A stretch of 64,000 bases of DNA from Apostichopus japonicus (GCF_037975245.1 NC_092567.1:19412876-19476875), one strand, 5' to 3'; positions 12,201 to 23,481 are shown, counted from the stretch's first letter. Program-made: numbers and translations. Notes: generated by a model not told the origin, from the sequence alone.

Positions 12201-13937
12201 AATAAATTGACAGATTCGATCAAGCTAAGATGTCCTCCAAGATGTTTAAACCAAATGGTAAAAGTTGTAGAAATGAGTGCCTTAAAGTAGGATAATGATA
12301 CTATTTAAAGTTTTTAATTGAAAACATTGGAAGTAACAACTAAAATATAACTTACTTGGAGACCTTTTTCATGGGCGACCCGTCTTCTGAGGGACCAGTC
12401 ACGATACTATCATTGTCACTGTCCTCTCTACAGAAATATTACGAGATGAGAACGTGGTTAAACAAATCAATGAGTTACAAGAGCCCAACAGGCACTACGG
12501 TTCCTTGCTCAGTGGACTATTCAAGTGTGGTATGTTAGCACATACTGTACATGTACAGTACAGAACCAGCCCTTAACCAACAACTGTAATCCAATCGGAT
12601 ACATTCTGACATAATTTTGCCCCCCCCCCTCAAAAAGTGTGCCAGATAAAATATTGGGCCCCACAAATTTGGGCCCAAAGAATGTGTCCCAATATGCAAT
12701 TGAGGTGGAAATAAAAGTTGGGCCCACCCAGCCTGAAACATGGCCCGGACGTTTCGGGGCACAGATGGTCACAAAAATACAGGCCTAAAATGTGGTCAGC
12801 TGATAAACAACAACAGTATAACAAGTTTGGTTAAAATCCGACTCAAGGTTGCAGAATTATTGCAATGTAAAGATTTTTACGTTTGATCCCATACCTCATT
12901 AATATTCGTAAAAACGATAGGGCACACCTTCTCACTATATAATACATCTACATATCAAGTATGACAAATATCCATCGCTCCATTGTTGAGTTATCACAGA
13001 CGCACACACACACACGCTTACACACACAAACCTGACTGGATACTGTAGGTCCAGCAAGGTACCAAAGAGGTACAGTAACAGTGAAAATCCAGCAATTGGT
13101 GATGCATGTCTCAATAAATTTTAATCAAGTGCTGATCTGAAAATTTGTGATTACATTTTCACAGTTTTTTGTGTTTTCAGGATTTAAAAATACAGGATAC
13201 AGAATACTGATAGACAAGTTGAATGGCAGTTTAAATTATGAAAAAACAAATATTTTGTCTTCGTTTTTGTGTTCCGACTATGCATCATTCTATGATACTT
13301 TACTGTCATTTTCCCATATTTCCCCGTAGGGCCCCCATAGTTTACACACACACACACACAGCGTGTGTATGGTTGGGGCTGGTAGGTGTTGTTTTTAATA
13401 TGTTAGCCATCAGGTTTGCATTAAGTTTGCAGTCTTCAAGTCTAGATATAAATGTGAAGGCAGCGATTCTGCTATAAAAGGTCTGTGTGTTCTGAAAGCT
13501 CTGGTTTATGACGATCTACCATGATGTTTCACATTGCCTATATATGTCAGAGAATGAATAAATTCATACAAAAGTAAAAAAAAAAACAGTAAAAAGTACA
13601 TATTAAAATGAAGACATACAGTAGTCAAATTTGGTGAATAATTTTACGCAGCGTTCTGCGATCCAATACCAGATTAATATTCCCTGACAAGTTCTTTCGG
13701 TAAAATTTTAGAAAAATCTAATTATATATATCTATAGATAAATATTGATTATTTTACAGAGCACTTTCAAAAACATAAAAAAATGTGTCAAAACTGTCAC
13801 GATTTCTTACCCTCCTGATTCCAGAACGAATGAATGTTTGCGTTTATTCATTGTGGTGTTTTGACTGACAGACCTTGGTAAGTGGTTCTTCACTATTGCT
13901 TGCAATATTACAGGTTGTCCTTTTCAATATGTGTTCA
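146..13937 (-). CDS. ARNTL: BMAL / ARNTL (Cycle) circadian bHLH-PAS transcription factor, 3' end outside window
   Basis: BMAL pairs with CLOCK in the nucleus and binds E-boxes to drive the positive limb of the circadian loop. Coding exons (minus strand): 13851-13811, 12427-12356, 11172-11015, 10116-10037, 9445-9353, 8855-8738, 7472-7314, 6782-6643, 5895-5783, 4897-4791, 3857-3707, 1759-1671, 245-146. All junctions are GT-AG and every phase joins without a break, giving 473 codons. Order: short N-terminus (1-37), bHLH (about 39-90), PAS-A (about 98-290), PAS-B (about 300-410), start of the C-terminal region. The bHLH has the His41-Glu45-Arg49 E-box contact triad and the PAS-B end reads [15 protein letters not shown], a BMAL signature. 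Vertebrate BMAL1 is about 626 aa, so roughly 150 residues including the transactivation end are missing beyond base 1. Identity rests on remembered family sequences. Confidence 0.96.
1299..1664 (+). mobile_element. TTAA MITE family, copy A
   Basis: About 365 bp, from aaagggtgtgaagact to gagtcttcaatgcctttt. It is about 80-90% alike to the other copies at 19.5, 44.1, 46.6 and 49.3 kb by eye. The left TTAA is mutated (TTCA); the right TTAA (1660-1663) survives. It has no coding capacity. Confidence 0.85.
1671..1759 (-). CDS. ARNTL: BMAL C-terminal exon
   Basis: Eighty-nine bases from acceptor AACAG to donor ATAG|GTGAGTG encode [19 protein letters not shown] and [10 protein letters not shown]. 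Phase 1-29 codons-1 joins the exons on both sides exactly. The sequence is low complexity and not itself conserved, so the call rests on splice sites and phase. A MITE begins 3 bp past the GTGAGTG donor sequence. Confidence 0.8.
1855..3225. repeat. 13-bp minisatellite with higher-order structure
   Basis: About 100 copies of tctggatatagtg and variants (cctagatatagcg, cctggatacagcg, gttgggatatag), in a BMAL intron. Blocks recur about 232 bp apart (for example 2109 and 2341), a higher-order repeat. Because 13 nt times 3 is 39, the minus strand stays open and spells a 13-residue peptide repeat; this is not evidence of coding. Confidence 0.97.
3707..3857 (-). CDS. ARNTL: BMAL exon, end of PAS-B
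   Basis: It encodes [19 protein letters not shown] and [17 protein letters not shown]. The [15 protein letters not shown] segment is a BMAL hallmark. Donor ATCTT|GTGAGT. Confidence 0.96.
4791..4897 (-). CDS. ARNTL: BMAL PAS-B exon
   Basis: It encodes [20 protein letters not shown] then [15 protein letters not shown], closely matching vertebrate PAS-B. Phases 1 and 1. Confidence 0.96.
5783..5895 (-). CDS. ARNTL: BMAL linker and start of PAS-B
   Basis: It encodes an interdomain linker rich in Gly/Pro followed by [17 protein letters not shown], the first strand of PAS-B. Donor CAAAG|GTTCGA is the weakest in the gene. Confidence 0.95.
6643..6782 (-). CDS. ARNTL: BMAL exon, end of PAS-A
   Basis: It encodes [19 protein letters not shown] and [12 protein letters not shown], the closing strands of PAS-A. 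Acceptor TTTCAG, donor GCAAAG|GTATAA. Confidence 0.95.
7314..7472 (-). CDS. ARNTL: BMAL PAS-A exon
   Basis: It encodes [20 protein letters not shown] then [12 protein letters not shown], matching the GLPVK...RRSFFCRM block. The following Lys/Asp-rich loop is variable across BMALs. Confidence 0.95.
8118..8650. repeat. 50-bp minisatellite
   Basis: About ten degenerate copies of a unit containing ggttaccaggtcactct then gacatggttgctaagggtg, in the BMAL intron between 7472 and 8738. Confidence 0.95.
8738..8855 (-). CDS. ARNTL: BMAL PAS-A exon
   Basis: It encodes [20 protein letters not shown] and [18 protein letters not shown], the most conserved part of BMAL PAS-A. The donor must be AAAGA|GTGAGT to keep phase with the next exon. 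Confidence 0.96.
9026..9294. repeat. 116-bp tandem repeat
   Basis: About 2.3 copies. The phrase gacaagacattgacaaat recurs at spacings of 115 and 116 bp, in the BMAL intron between 8855 and 9353. Confidence 0.92.
9353..9445 (-). CDS. ARNTL: BMAL PAS-A exon
   Basis: Thirty-one codons reading [20 protein letters not shown], the first strands of PAS-A. Both boundaries are phase 0. Too short to stand out as an isolated ORF; found by reading the intron for the expected PAS-A segment. Confidence 0.93.
10037..10116 (-). CDS. ARNTL: BMAL exon, start of PAS-A
   Basis: It encodes [19 protein letters not shown], nearly identical to the vertebrate sequence between helix 2 and PAS-A. Donor TTAGAG|GTGAGG; acceptor TTGCAG. 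Confidence 0.95.
10254..10432. mobile_element. Short fold-back MITE with TIR CAGTTGGGACAATTT
   Basis: Ends CAGTTGGGACAATTT and AAATTGTCCCAACTG are perfect inverted repeats. A second inner pair (attgtcagtac / gtactgacaat) extends the palindrome. A related piece lies at 54957-55040. Confidence 0.8.
11015..11172 (-). CDS. ARNTL: BMAL bHLH exon
   Basis: The exon encodes [15 protein letters not shown], the loop with [13 protein letters not shown], and helix 2 [15 protein letters not shown], all diagnostic of BMAL. His41, Glu45 and Arg49 are the E-box contacts. The chosen acceptor is CACCAG at 11173-11174, which fits the upstream phase and has a pyrimidine-rich lead. The frame stays open upstream to 11249, so a longer alternative exon is conceivable but would break the phase with 12356-12427. 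Confidence 0.93.
12356..12427 (-). CDS. ARNTL: BMAL N-terminal linker exon
   Basis: Seventy-two bases from acceptor CTGTAG to donor CCAA|GTAAGT encode an acidic Ser/Asp-rich stretch ([18 protein letters not shown]) ending in basic MKKVSK, which leads into the basic region. The phase (1-23 codons-2) fits both neighbours. There is no family motif, so support is splice sites and phase only. Confidence 0.75.
13811..13937 (-). CDS. ARNTL: BMAL exon with start codon
   Basis: The exon runs from acceptor TTACAG to donor GGAGG|GTAAG. ATG at 13851-13849 opens [14 protein letters not shown]. An in-frame TGA lies about 85 nt upstream in the same exon, so translation cannot start earlier here. The acceptor upstream implies at least one further 5' non-coding exon, not identified with certainty. 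The N-terminus is much shorter than in vertebrate BMAL1. Confidence 0.75.
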
Positions 13938-14278
13938 CTGTAAGAAAAAGAAATAATTTTAAATTAATGTAAAGCTTGTAATCTTGAGTAGATTTCTGCT
14001 CAAGATTTGCATTTTTTTCATAGTGTTAAGGTCGTAAAGTCTACATTGTGTAGATTTTTCTTTCTTGGTCTTATTTTTCAACCATCAAGTGGCAATGTAT
14101 CAAATTCCTGTAGTGGGTTTAAATGTGGAGCAAACATACACAAACTTCTAAGGGGCTTCAGCTCCCCTTCCCCCCTCGAAAAGATGAACACCAAGGGGGG
14201 ACCCACCCCCACCCTACTAACAGACAATGTTACAACAAATTTCTAATGTACATGTACAGTATTTTCGCCCACAATAGT

Positions 14279-14962
14279 CAACAGGTTCTTCTCACCACAA
14301 AAAAATCCCTGAGCAACAGTTGTTTATGACATTGCTGAACACATCTGAAGCATTTCCTATGATTAAGGCAATGTGTTTTGTTTTTTTTCTGACGCTGGTC
14401 GTCGAAGTCAATAAGCAAAAAAGTTATGTTTGCCCATATTAGCAGAATGATCTGCTACAGTATACTAGCACATATAGTGTGCTTTAAAACATCCCACATT
14501 GTGCCCCTCCTGAAAGAAGTCTAATCTTGAGACAGATGATCAAAAGAACTACCGACCCATTGCTAATTTAATAATGTTCATCTCTAAAGTTCTAGAGAGG
14601 ATTGCCACAACACAGTGCCACTATCGTAAACAGGTTCTTCTCTCCCCCAAAAAAATCCAGAGCAACAGTTGTTTATGACATTGCAGAACACATCTGAAGC
14701 ATTTCCTATGATAAGGCAATGTTTTTTGGTTTTCTTTCGACGCTGGTTGTCGAAGTCAATAAGCAAAAATGTTATGTTTGCCCATATTAGCAGAATGATC
14801 TGCTACAGTATACTAGCACACATATAGTGTGCTTTAAAACATCCCACATTGTGCCCCTTCTGAAAGAAGTCTAATCTTGAGCCAGATGATCTTAAGAACT
14901 ACCGACCCATTGCTAATTTAATAATGTTCATCTCTAACGTTCTACAGAGGATAACCACAACA
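14279..14962 (+). repeat. 349-bp offset direct duplication inside a LINE fragment
   Basis: Sequence at 14282-14610 recurs at 14631-14955, about 90% alike by eye. Both copies end in a reverse-transcriptase-like segment (NYRPIANLIMFISKVLER). The two units are adjacent, so a local tandem duplication is the simplest cause. Confidence 0.88.
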
Positions 14963-16292
14963 CAGTTGAAGATTTCTCTCAATGACAACAATCGTTTTTC
15001 TGATATGGCAATCTGCTCACCGTCGCTACCAATCCACTGAAACTGCATTGCTACGTACATGTGTGTGCCTAATCACGTTTTACTGGCTCTTGACAAAGGA
15101 GAAGAAGCAGTGCCTGTGTTGTTAGATTTTTTTCAGCAGCATTTGACACTATCGACCCCAACATATTATTTCACTGTTTTAGAGCACATGTATGGAATTA
15201 GTGGAGCAGCACTGAAGTTGGATAATTTCCTACTTATCAGATTGCTAGCAGTCTGTAATTATTGATGATGTGCTTTCAGACCCCCTTCCTTTACAATGGG
15301 GTGTCCCGCAGGGTTCAGTTACAGGCCCTTTAGACTTCATCCTGTATTTTTGTTATTCCCGATCACGATGGCATACACGACATGATATATGCTGATGACA
15401 CACAATTGTACTTAACAAAGGTATTAGTGTCCTCAAAGCATTCCCGACTGGGACATCCGCAATAAGCTAACATTAAATGACTCAAAAACAGAAATCTTTC
15501 TTTTTTGATCTAAATTCTGCGATGTCGATGTGGCTTTTCTTGCTATGAATATAAGAAATTGTGCAATTCTTCCATCACCAGCTACTAGGGATCTCGGTGT
15601 TATTCTCGATGAGCAGTTTCAACTTCATGCACATATCAGAAATGTGTAACGCATGGCCTCTTTTGGTATACAAAATTGGTAGAATCCGCAAAAAATTTTG
15701 ACCGATCCTTTATCCTTAACTGAACACTTAAAACATCCTTTTGTTTCTTCCCATCTTGCAATAACTCTCTTCTTTATGGTTTACTTAATTCCCAACTCCA
15801 ACTCCTCCAATTTATTAAAAACTCTGCGGCCAGGCTTGTCACACGTTGCAAACATCACACACACATAACCCCTATCTTACGTCAATTACACCAGTTGGTT
15901 ACCTGTTCAAAAATGCATTCATTTCAAAATTCTCCTCATAACTTACAAAGTTCCAAATTATATCTCTGATCTCATATCTCACTCTACCAATGTAAACTTA
16001 CGCTCATCGAATAAACTTATTCTCAAATCAGGACCTCTATCTAAAACATCTTTCTACGGCGACAGAGCCTTTACATCTGTAGCGCAAAAGCTTTGGAATA
16101 ATTTGCCTTGAATCAATATTCGCAACACACCCTCATTAACTACCTTCAAATCTTATCTCAAACTGTTTTATTTTATGAATTTTTCGATCTTCTCTGTCCG
16201 ATATGTATTTTGTGTTAATTTATTTAAATTATTATTTTGTACAGTGCTTAGGAACTTTTTTGTAGGCACTTCATAAATTGTATTATTATAAC
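14480..16292 (+). mobile_element. CR1/L2-like non-LTR retrotransposon, decayed 3' part
   Basis: Conceptual fragments in shifting frames include NYRPIANL, AFDTIDPN, GVSRRVQL (from GVPQGSV), IYADDTQLYL (the catalytic YADD motif of reverse transcriptase), NSAARLVTRC and the C-terminal LWNNLP...FKSYLK. The tail near 16290 ends in cttcataaattgtattatt, as in L2/CR1 3' ends. Many stops and frameshifts make it a dead copy. Confidence 0.9.
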
Positions 16293-19180
16293 TTTTCATA
16301 AATGTAATATCATGGAGGTAAAGTTGCAAGGAGATTTGAGGTGATATGCAAATTAGATTCTGGTAAGTGGTTAAGGCAATAATATAGAAGAAGCATTCAT
16401 GCAAACAATTTTTAACTAAATAAGGGCCACTGAAAGACTCCGACGTAAAAATTAAGCTCCTGTTTTCTTCTCCCCAAGGCAGTCAAGTGGTTCGTTTGTG
16501 TCGTACAAAACAGTGTACTTCTTCACCTGGGGGCGATTTGCTAGTTTTTATGAGATATTTTCGGCCTGATATTGTTTCTAGAGGGCAGTCTTCAAGTAGG
16601 AGGAATCGCCCAGTACCCTTTTGTTTTTTTTGGCAATTTTTTCTTTTTTGAGCACATACTGTACTTAACTCATACTTGTTTTTGGGGAGGTACTACAGTA
16701 TTATGTACATGCAGTAAAAATACAAAAATGACACAATCAAGAAAACTTACTGTTTGCAAAGACAAAGATATAGCATGTTTGTATACAAGATTATTCATTG
16801 AACTGAGCATAAATCGGACACATGAATCCTACCCTACACAGTGAACAACGTTTGCTATATGGACTCATGAGTACAGTATGTACACTCGTTGATTGAACAA
16901 CAAGAGACTTGAGGGGAGCGGTATATTTTAAACGTGTCCTTTCAATGGCTGACCCACTCTTGTTTTGGAATCGTTTATTGGTAGAAAGAGGGAGTATGTA
17001 GAAGTGTTGATATCTGCCAACAATACGGTACTGTACGATGCTAGGCATGCATAGTGGTCCGGTAAAATGTGTTCCCTACGGTAAGGTACGGTTGGTATCA
17101 TAGGAAGGTTGATATATTCCCCTGTGCATGCGTGTCAGCAATATTGTGGCCTGTTAAATCGCAGACATACACACGCACACTAAACACTCCCTATACTGTA
17201 CCAGTTAATGTACTAGCTAATGTAGGCCTTTAGTCTTGTATCACGCTTACAATATATATTTGATTTCACAATTTATGCATTCTGCTTGCAAAACATTAAT
17301 ATGTTACCCGTGGTCCGCCCCCTATTCAGGTTAGAGTAATAGCCCCTAACGCAGAAGAAACAAAGACACAAAACCCAAGTTATTTAGTTATCCCAACACG
17401 TACTGAATTTAATACAGTCAGGGTACTCAACTATTGAGTTGGGAGAGAGGAATTCCCCCGTTTGAATAGGGTGTGGTATACACTGTTATGCTTTAATACT
17501 GTACTGCTTAATGGAGTAACAATGAATGCTATGCCACAGTCCTGAGATAAACCCCTTCTAGATTAAAACATCCCCGTTGCATGCACTTATCCCCAGCTAG
17601 ACTTTATAAATTTCCCACAATTAATATCGCTCGTTGACTGATCAGTTCGCGGACATCACAGGTTCAGGCAAAGTTCCTGCGACCGTCAACGTATGGATAC
17701 CCGGTCATCAACACCAGTCTGGAGAGAAGGTTACCAAACAGTAATAAAACACTCCCACTACGATGACGTCTAAAATATTTCAATAGGCTTAACTACTGTT
17801 GCCAAACACTTTAATTCTGATCAAATCAATATCAAAATAATACAACATTGAACTTCCTGCAAGGGTGTATTTAACTCCACGGTAAAATGAGGTAACCCTT
17901 TCCCAATCAGTACTAATCCCTTATCACAATAGTATACCCGTTTGTGTACAAATGAGGATCACCAATATTCTGCAACAACGCCCCCACTTGGATATAACAC
18001 AAAGCTCAGGTCTCTGTACTCATGGGCATATCGCTAAGCCTAACAACCATGGCTACTATCACTAACACCTAATACAGTATGGGCTCCCATAACACAACTA
18101 TATCGCCTTATAGGCCAAAACAGCCTATTTATCTTAGAAAACCCCACATTCTAAACATAATCTATCACACAGTAAACTGTATTCAATAACTGTCACCGTA
18201 AACAAAAGTCTTTCCCCAACTAATCAAAGGTTCAGTTATAACAGCGAACAATGCTGAAACTCTGCTGTGCACTACACACAACAGGCTACGTACGCTTCAA
18301 TACTGTACACTAACAAACATAGCACACCGCATGGACGCGATGTGAATACTTTATTATCAAAACTAACTTAAAAGAAAAGGGAAAACCGTACCTGGAGAGC
18401 TGTCAAGTAACTGTCTTACGACAAACAACAAAACACCAGCCGACAAATTGTATCGGCTAAACTATGCCTCACAGAGGACGACAGGGCTAAAGTGGCTGTA
18501 TGGGCAAAGATGGCAACCAGGCAACAAAATCTTAGACGTGTGCAGTGTCATAAAATAACAGCAAATCCTGTAATTAAATCTACATAGCACCACACATAAT
18601 TAAAGTAACACATCACTTTCAAAGGGTTACATAGATAAGAAGATAACTGCTTTCTGGTATGTATCCTTTTTTCATCCTTCACATGTACAGCTGAATTACC
18701 ACTATAAAACAAGGAGAATGTTCCCACACACGTTATTGATGACTTCCGTGCTCCTGCTATCAGTACATCATCAAAATCGGCCAGCCAGTTTTGGAGCCAA
18801 ACATACAGGCGCACTATACACACAAATGACTACTTTTGCTGTATTGTACATGTAATGTGTATACAGCTATCTAAATTTGCACACGCACAGCTCAGGCTCA
18901 GTTATAAAGTAGATCTGCTTTAAAAAACACATTTAACTATAATTCATGAGACCGCTGTGGAAGTAAAAGAAGAAGTCGATTCTCAAATTTCTATTCTAGC
19001 AACCGGTTTGAAACATTACTTGGAAGCTCCTTAAATATCTATAATATTCCTTTTTTTGTACGGTCATTCCTACAAATCTCACCATACAAGTTATATCAAT
19101 TTGTCTTGCAAAAGTCAAGGTAGGCATAACTGCCACTGTATCACAGTGCTGACGTACAAGATACATCACTGAAATTTTAG

Positions 19181-19188
19181 TGACGTCA
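19181..19188. promoter_or_regulatory. Consensus CRE palindrome TGACGTCA
   Basis: A perfect 8-bp CREB/ATF site about 5.2 kb upstream of the BMAL start-codon exon. One such site is expected by chance about once per 65 kb, so function is speculative. Confidence 0.3.
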
Positions 19189-19370
19189 TTTGCAGCAGCT
19201 GAAGTTTGAAGATGCCAATATACCAGATCGTATGTTTGTGTAAGATGGGACTGTTTTTCTGAAGAACATAATTCTATTCAGAATCTTGCCAGTTTACTGT
19301 GCTCATAAATAAGTTTACTTGGCTTCCTCACTTACCTGTCCCCCTACAACAACTGTACTCTTGCTCAACC

Positions 19371-19401
19371 ATGTCTAGAGTGACCTGGTAACCTTGGACA
19401 C
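19371..19401 (-). repeat. Solitary inverted unit of the 8.1-kb minisatellite
   Basis: aaccatgtctagagtgacc followed by tggtaacc is the reverse complement of the core unit in the array at 8118-8650, about 11 kb away. Confidence 0.8.
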
Positions 19402-19526
19402 TGACCACCCATGGTGACCAGTCACCTCCGGTCAACGTACCCCCTTCCGTCATTCTACCATCCATCTAAGTGTCTAGTTCTACACTGTGTAGAGTTGACA
19501 AGATCATCATGTTTATCGATCGCCCC

Positions 19527-19904
19527 TTAAAGGGTGTGAAGACTCGCGCAAAAAAAAACGTCTAATGCCAGTAATCTGACCTAGGCTAGTTTCGAATGAG
19601 GTGTAACAGAAGTGTTACACACCACCATCGATCGCAGAAAATACACACGCACAGCTTTCTACCATCGGTAATTAGACACTGGTGTATAGTCAGTACATAC
19701 AGCTGCGGTCAATACCCACATCACAGTGTACAAACAATACAGCAATGGACATCTCAGGTCCAGCTAAACTTCAAGGTATCACGTTTCATTACTGTACTGT
19801 CTGCATTTTGTAGCGACACGAACAAAACGTCACTTGCAAGCTTTGGAAAGTTAACTTTTTCAGATGGCCGCACGCGGTTTGGGGCGAGTCTTCAATGCCT
19901 TTAA
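19527..19904 (+). mobile_element. TTAA MITE family, copy B
   Basis: Full-length copy. It begins TTAAAGGGTGTGAAGACTCG and ends CGAGTCTTCAATGCCTTTAA, giving TIRs of about 21 bp with TTAA at both edges. Confidence 0.93.
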
Positions 19905-20615
19905 ACTAAAGAGGCTAAGTTAAAGTCTTAAGTATCTTTAATATTTTTAGGTTTCCACCAAATGTACCAAATCTTGAGGCGCACAAAGTCAGTCAGTCAA
20001 TTTCCCCCCCCCAAAAAAACATTACTCAAATGATATGAATCAAAGTTCAAGTGTCTGTTTTAGCGATTTTGTGCAATTAACTGATGCAAGAATCAAAGTT
20101 GTGTTTTGCCAGACGTGGATTTCTTCAGACATAAGGCTACGTTGTGTGGGAATACTGCAAATATTAGGCTAGCTATTTACTGTACTCATTCTTAAAGCCT
20201 AGCCAGGTTGTAGGTTATGATTGTGTGTACATTACGGATATCGCTCTAGCTTTCGTCGATAACAATTAAGAAGACAACCTGTGAAATATCTACCTTCCAC
20301 ATAACGGCCAGTTTTCTTTCACCTTTGAATAAAACGACAGCCCGATCACATATCAACAGAAATGTGTTATTTCTTGTTTCGAAATAACACAAATAAACTT
20401 AAATGGACTGTCAACAATAATATCCAGTGCCAAATTTCGGTCAAGGCTCTTTCATAGGCTTAGCTGACACAGCATAGCACAGATACGCAGTTTTGTATTT
20501 GTTATCACTGTACTGAATGACAAACATGTATTATGCAATTCGAAGCTGCGCTACGTATGGATGTAGGGGGAGAACAACAACACAGGGGCACCGCGGTCTA
20601 GACTGTAATTCCTGC

Positions 20616-22013
20616 CATGGGCGTCAACAGGTGGGGGACGGGGACATGTCCCCCCCACTTTCAAAAGTGGAGGGGATATCATATCATTTGTCCCACCCAC
20701 TTTTCAGAGCAGTTATTAAAAAAAAATCACATGCATATGCGCGATTTTCTATTTAAGGTCAAGAAATCTGGACTCCCTGGGCCCCTGCTATCTATCACTT
20801 GCACCGTCATTTATCTCCCATTCTCCCAATATCCTAAATCTGCCCATTTAATTCGTTCGGGGGGGGGGGGGAGACCATTCGAAAGTGTATTGAATCTTGC
20901 ACACATGTTGTTTGTATGGGTTCCAAGGGATTAGGTAAGCCATACAGGTAGATGGTGATGAGTTACTATGTTCATATCACTACCTCCAGTCCCTTGGACT
21001 GGACGGACGAATAGGGGTGTAGGGGTTAAGTAATTATAAGGCTACATGTATTCGCCGGATATGGTAGATCTTTATTGTTGAGTGCCGGCTAGGCGCTACA
21101 CACGCTCTGCGCGCGGTGCCTTTTTCTGATTATTATTATTAAAGTCTTGGGCAAATAACAACTGACGTCTCGCACCTACATGCATGTATTATATATACCA
21201 CTCCACTCATCCCGGAGGTGACGGCGCCACTTTTTCAATATTTCAGAAAGTGAGGGGGACACTATACTACCTAAGCGGAGCGCCACCATTGGTTGGCGTG
21301 TAGCGAACCAGAAAATTTTGGGTACATAAGACCCCCTAGATCGCAGGAGACGGCCTTCCTGAGTCGTTTTTAGTTACATCAGAATCAGATCTGTGAGGAG
21401 AAATTTTGTCTCACAAAACTAAATTCCGACAGAAAGTACTGGTAGAAAGATGCCGTTCTGACACCAAGGGAAACGAATTACACAGCGTCCATCTCAAACG
21501 AAATATTTTCGGTAGTTTGGTATCATATAATACCCTGCATACAGGCAGAATACTGTCTGTAGGGCCTAAAATATATGATATTACCTTCCTGGTGGGGTCT
21601 TCGACTTGTTTTCAAGTTGAAATGCGTCGTTTTCTCTGATTCACAGTGTAGGGCAAGGGGAATTCCATTTCTGGCGAGAAGGGGTACTTCCACAAAACAC
21701 TCTAAAACATCGTTCAAACATCGCACAAACTTTTATCAGAGGTCTCGGACGAAGCGGGGAGGGTGAATATCGGAGGAAGGGTGATAAAGGGCCAAGCACT
21801 GTTCTAATTTCCAGTGCAATTTATTGATAATGATTCTTAAGTTAGATTCTACTTGAATCAGCTCAGCAATTGTGATAGAAAATCGCGCATATGCATGTGA
21901 TTTTTTTAATAACTGCTCTGAAAAGTGGGGGACAAATGATATGATATCCCCTCCACTTTTGAAAGTGGGGGGGGGGACATGTCCTCCCCGTCCCCCACCT
22001 GTTGACGCCCATG
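20616..22013. mobile_element. 1.4-kb element with 135-bp terminal inverted repeats
   Basis: Arm 20616-20750 and arm 21877-22013 are near-perfect reverse complements, starting catgggcgtcaacagg and ending cctgttgacgcccatg. The interior has no coding ORF and includes the ctaagcggagcgccacc repeat near 21265-21370. No clear target duplication was seen (tcctgc left, tcctga right at offset). Confidence 0.85.
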
Positions 22014-23481
22014 ATCCTGATGAAACTTAGGGCCTTATATCATGATTAATAACATTGAAACTTAAACCCAAAATGGAATCATACTTTAACTTTTCACAAA
22101 GGAATAAAAATCATCTTGTTATACAGATGTTTACAACATGCACACATATGGCATCATAAGTACATTTAAAAGCACTACTATTTTATGTATACTCGGGCTA
22201 CGGCGCTGGGGCATCTTTAGTTTCTACGTTTTTATGTTTCTGATAAAGTGAATTCAGCAAGGGCAGTTGAGGAACATCGTGTATCGTCCAAATGTTATAC
22301 GTAGCGGTGCTGTGATGAACGTATGTATCAGGCAGGGCCGTTTTAAGAATAGTTTAGTGCCTGGGACTTTTCCCAAAGGGACCATCATGACACTATCAGT
22401 TGGTGCGTAGCGTAACTAGAACTTCGCAGCTAGGCCTTGGTTGCATTTAAACATTCTTAATTTTGAGATCTCATGTTTTAGAATTTTGCACTTAGAAATA
22501 AGATTTTTTCCCCGGTAGGACCGGGTAACTTCGTAAGAGAAAACTTGGACTTTACATTACTTTATAAGCTCTGCCTCATTATTTGTTTTACAGAGAACTG
22601 AAGACATGCCGAAAGCATGCTTTAAGCCGCATTCTGATGGTAGCCGTAGCCTATGTTGAGGGGAATCTATACGGGGAATTTAGGTGTAAATGAATTGTTA
22701 GGCTTGTGCTATCATTATTTGTTTTACATGCCAAACAGGGACCTTCTGGGGTGGGGGTGTGGTGTTGGTGGGGATTGAGCAGGGTGGGTGGGTCGTGTAT
22801 ATAAGCGACTGTACCTCAACATTCTTAGTTAGTAAAACATTGGGGCACTGATATATAGGGGTTTCTAATGAAACTGATAGGCCTATATACTGAAAACGTT
22901 ATAATTAAGTACAATTATGAACCGTAGTTTTATGACTGCTACACCGTTCACGCAGGTTAAAATCTTAGGAGCTCTCTATGTTTATTGTTATTCTAACAAA
23001 ACCAAAACGATCGCACGGTCATCGCATCTGCGATCGTGTTAAAGTACGTGATGAGCGGTTAAACTAAACTGTTCTTTTTGAACACCATTCCTCCAATGCG
23101 TAATTAGAATATTGAGGTTGCAAACTACCGACTACTGCAATCAGAAGAAATGATATGAACATTCGCTATAACTAATTGAAATAGCGCAAATACTGTCCAG
23201 TCGTTCACATTATTGTAGTCCAACATTCATTTAATTAGGAAGTTGAAAATTTCAGGGGGACAGCTGCACCTCGATATTCGCCCCCCCCCCCCCTCCTTGT
23301 ATCCGACTTTTTCCCTGACCTTGAGTTGGCACTTTTTTTCATCCAATTCGGTCCGTAATTTGGTTGGTTATGCCACAGCACTGAATACTGACAACCCGGC
23401 GATATTCATGTCAAAATAAAATTAAACTGTTAGCAAACTGCTTATCCACTAGAGAGCCTAGCTGTGTAAGAGAATGTGAAG

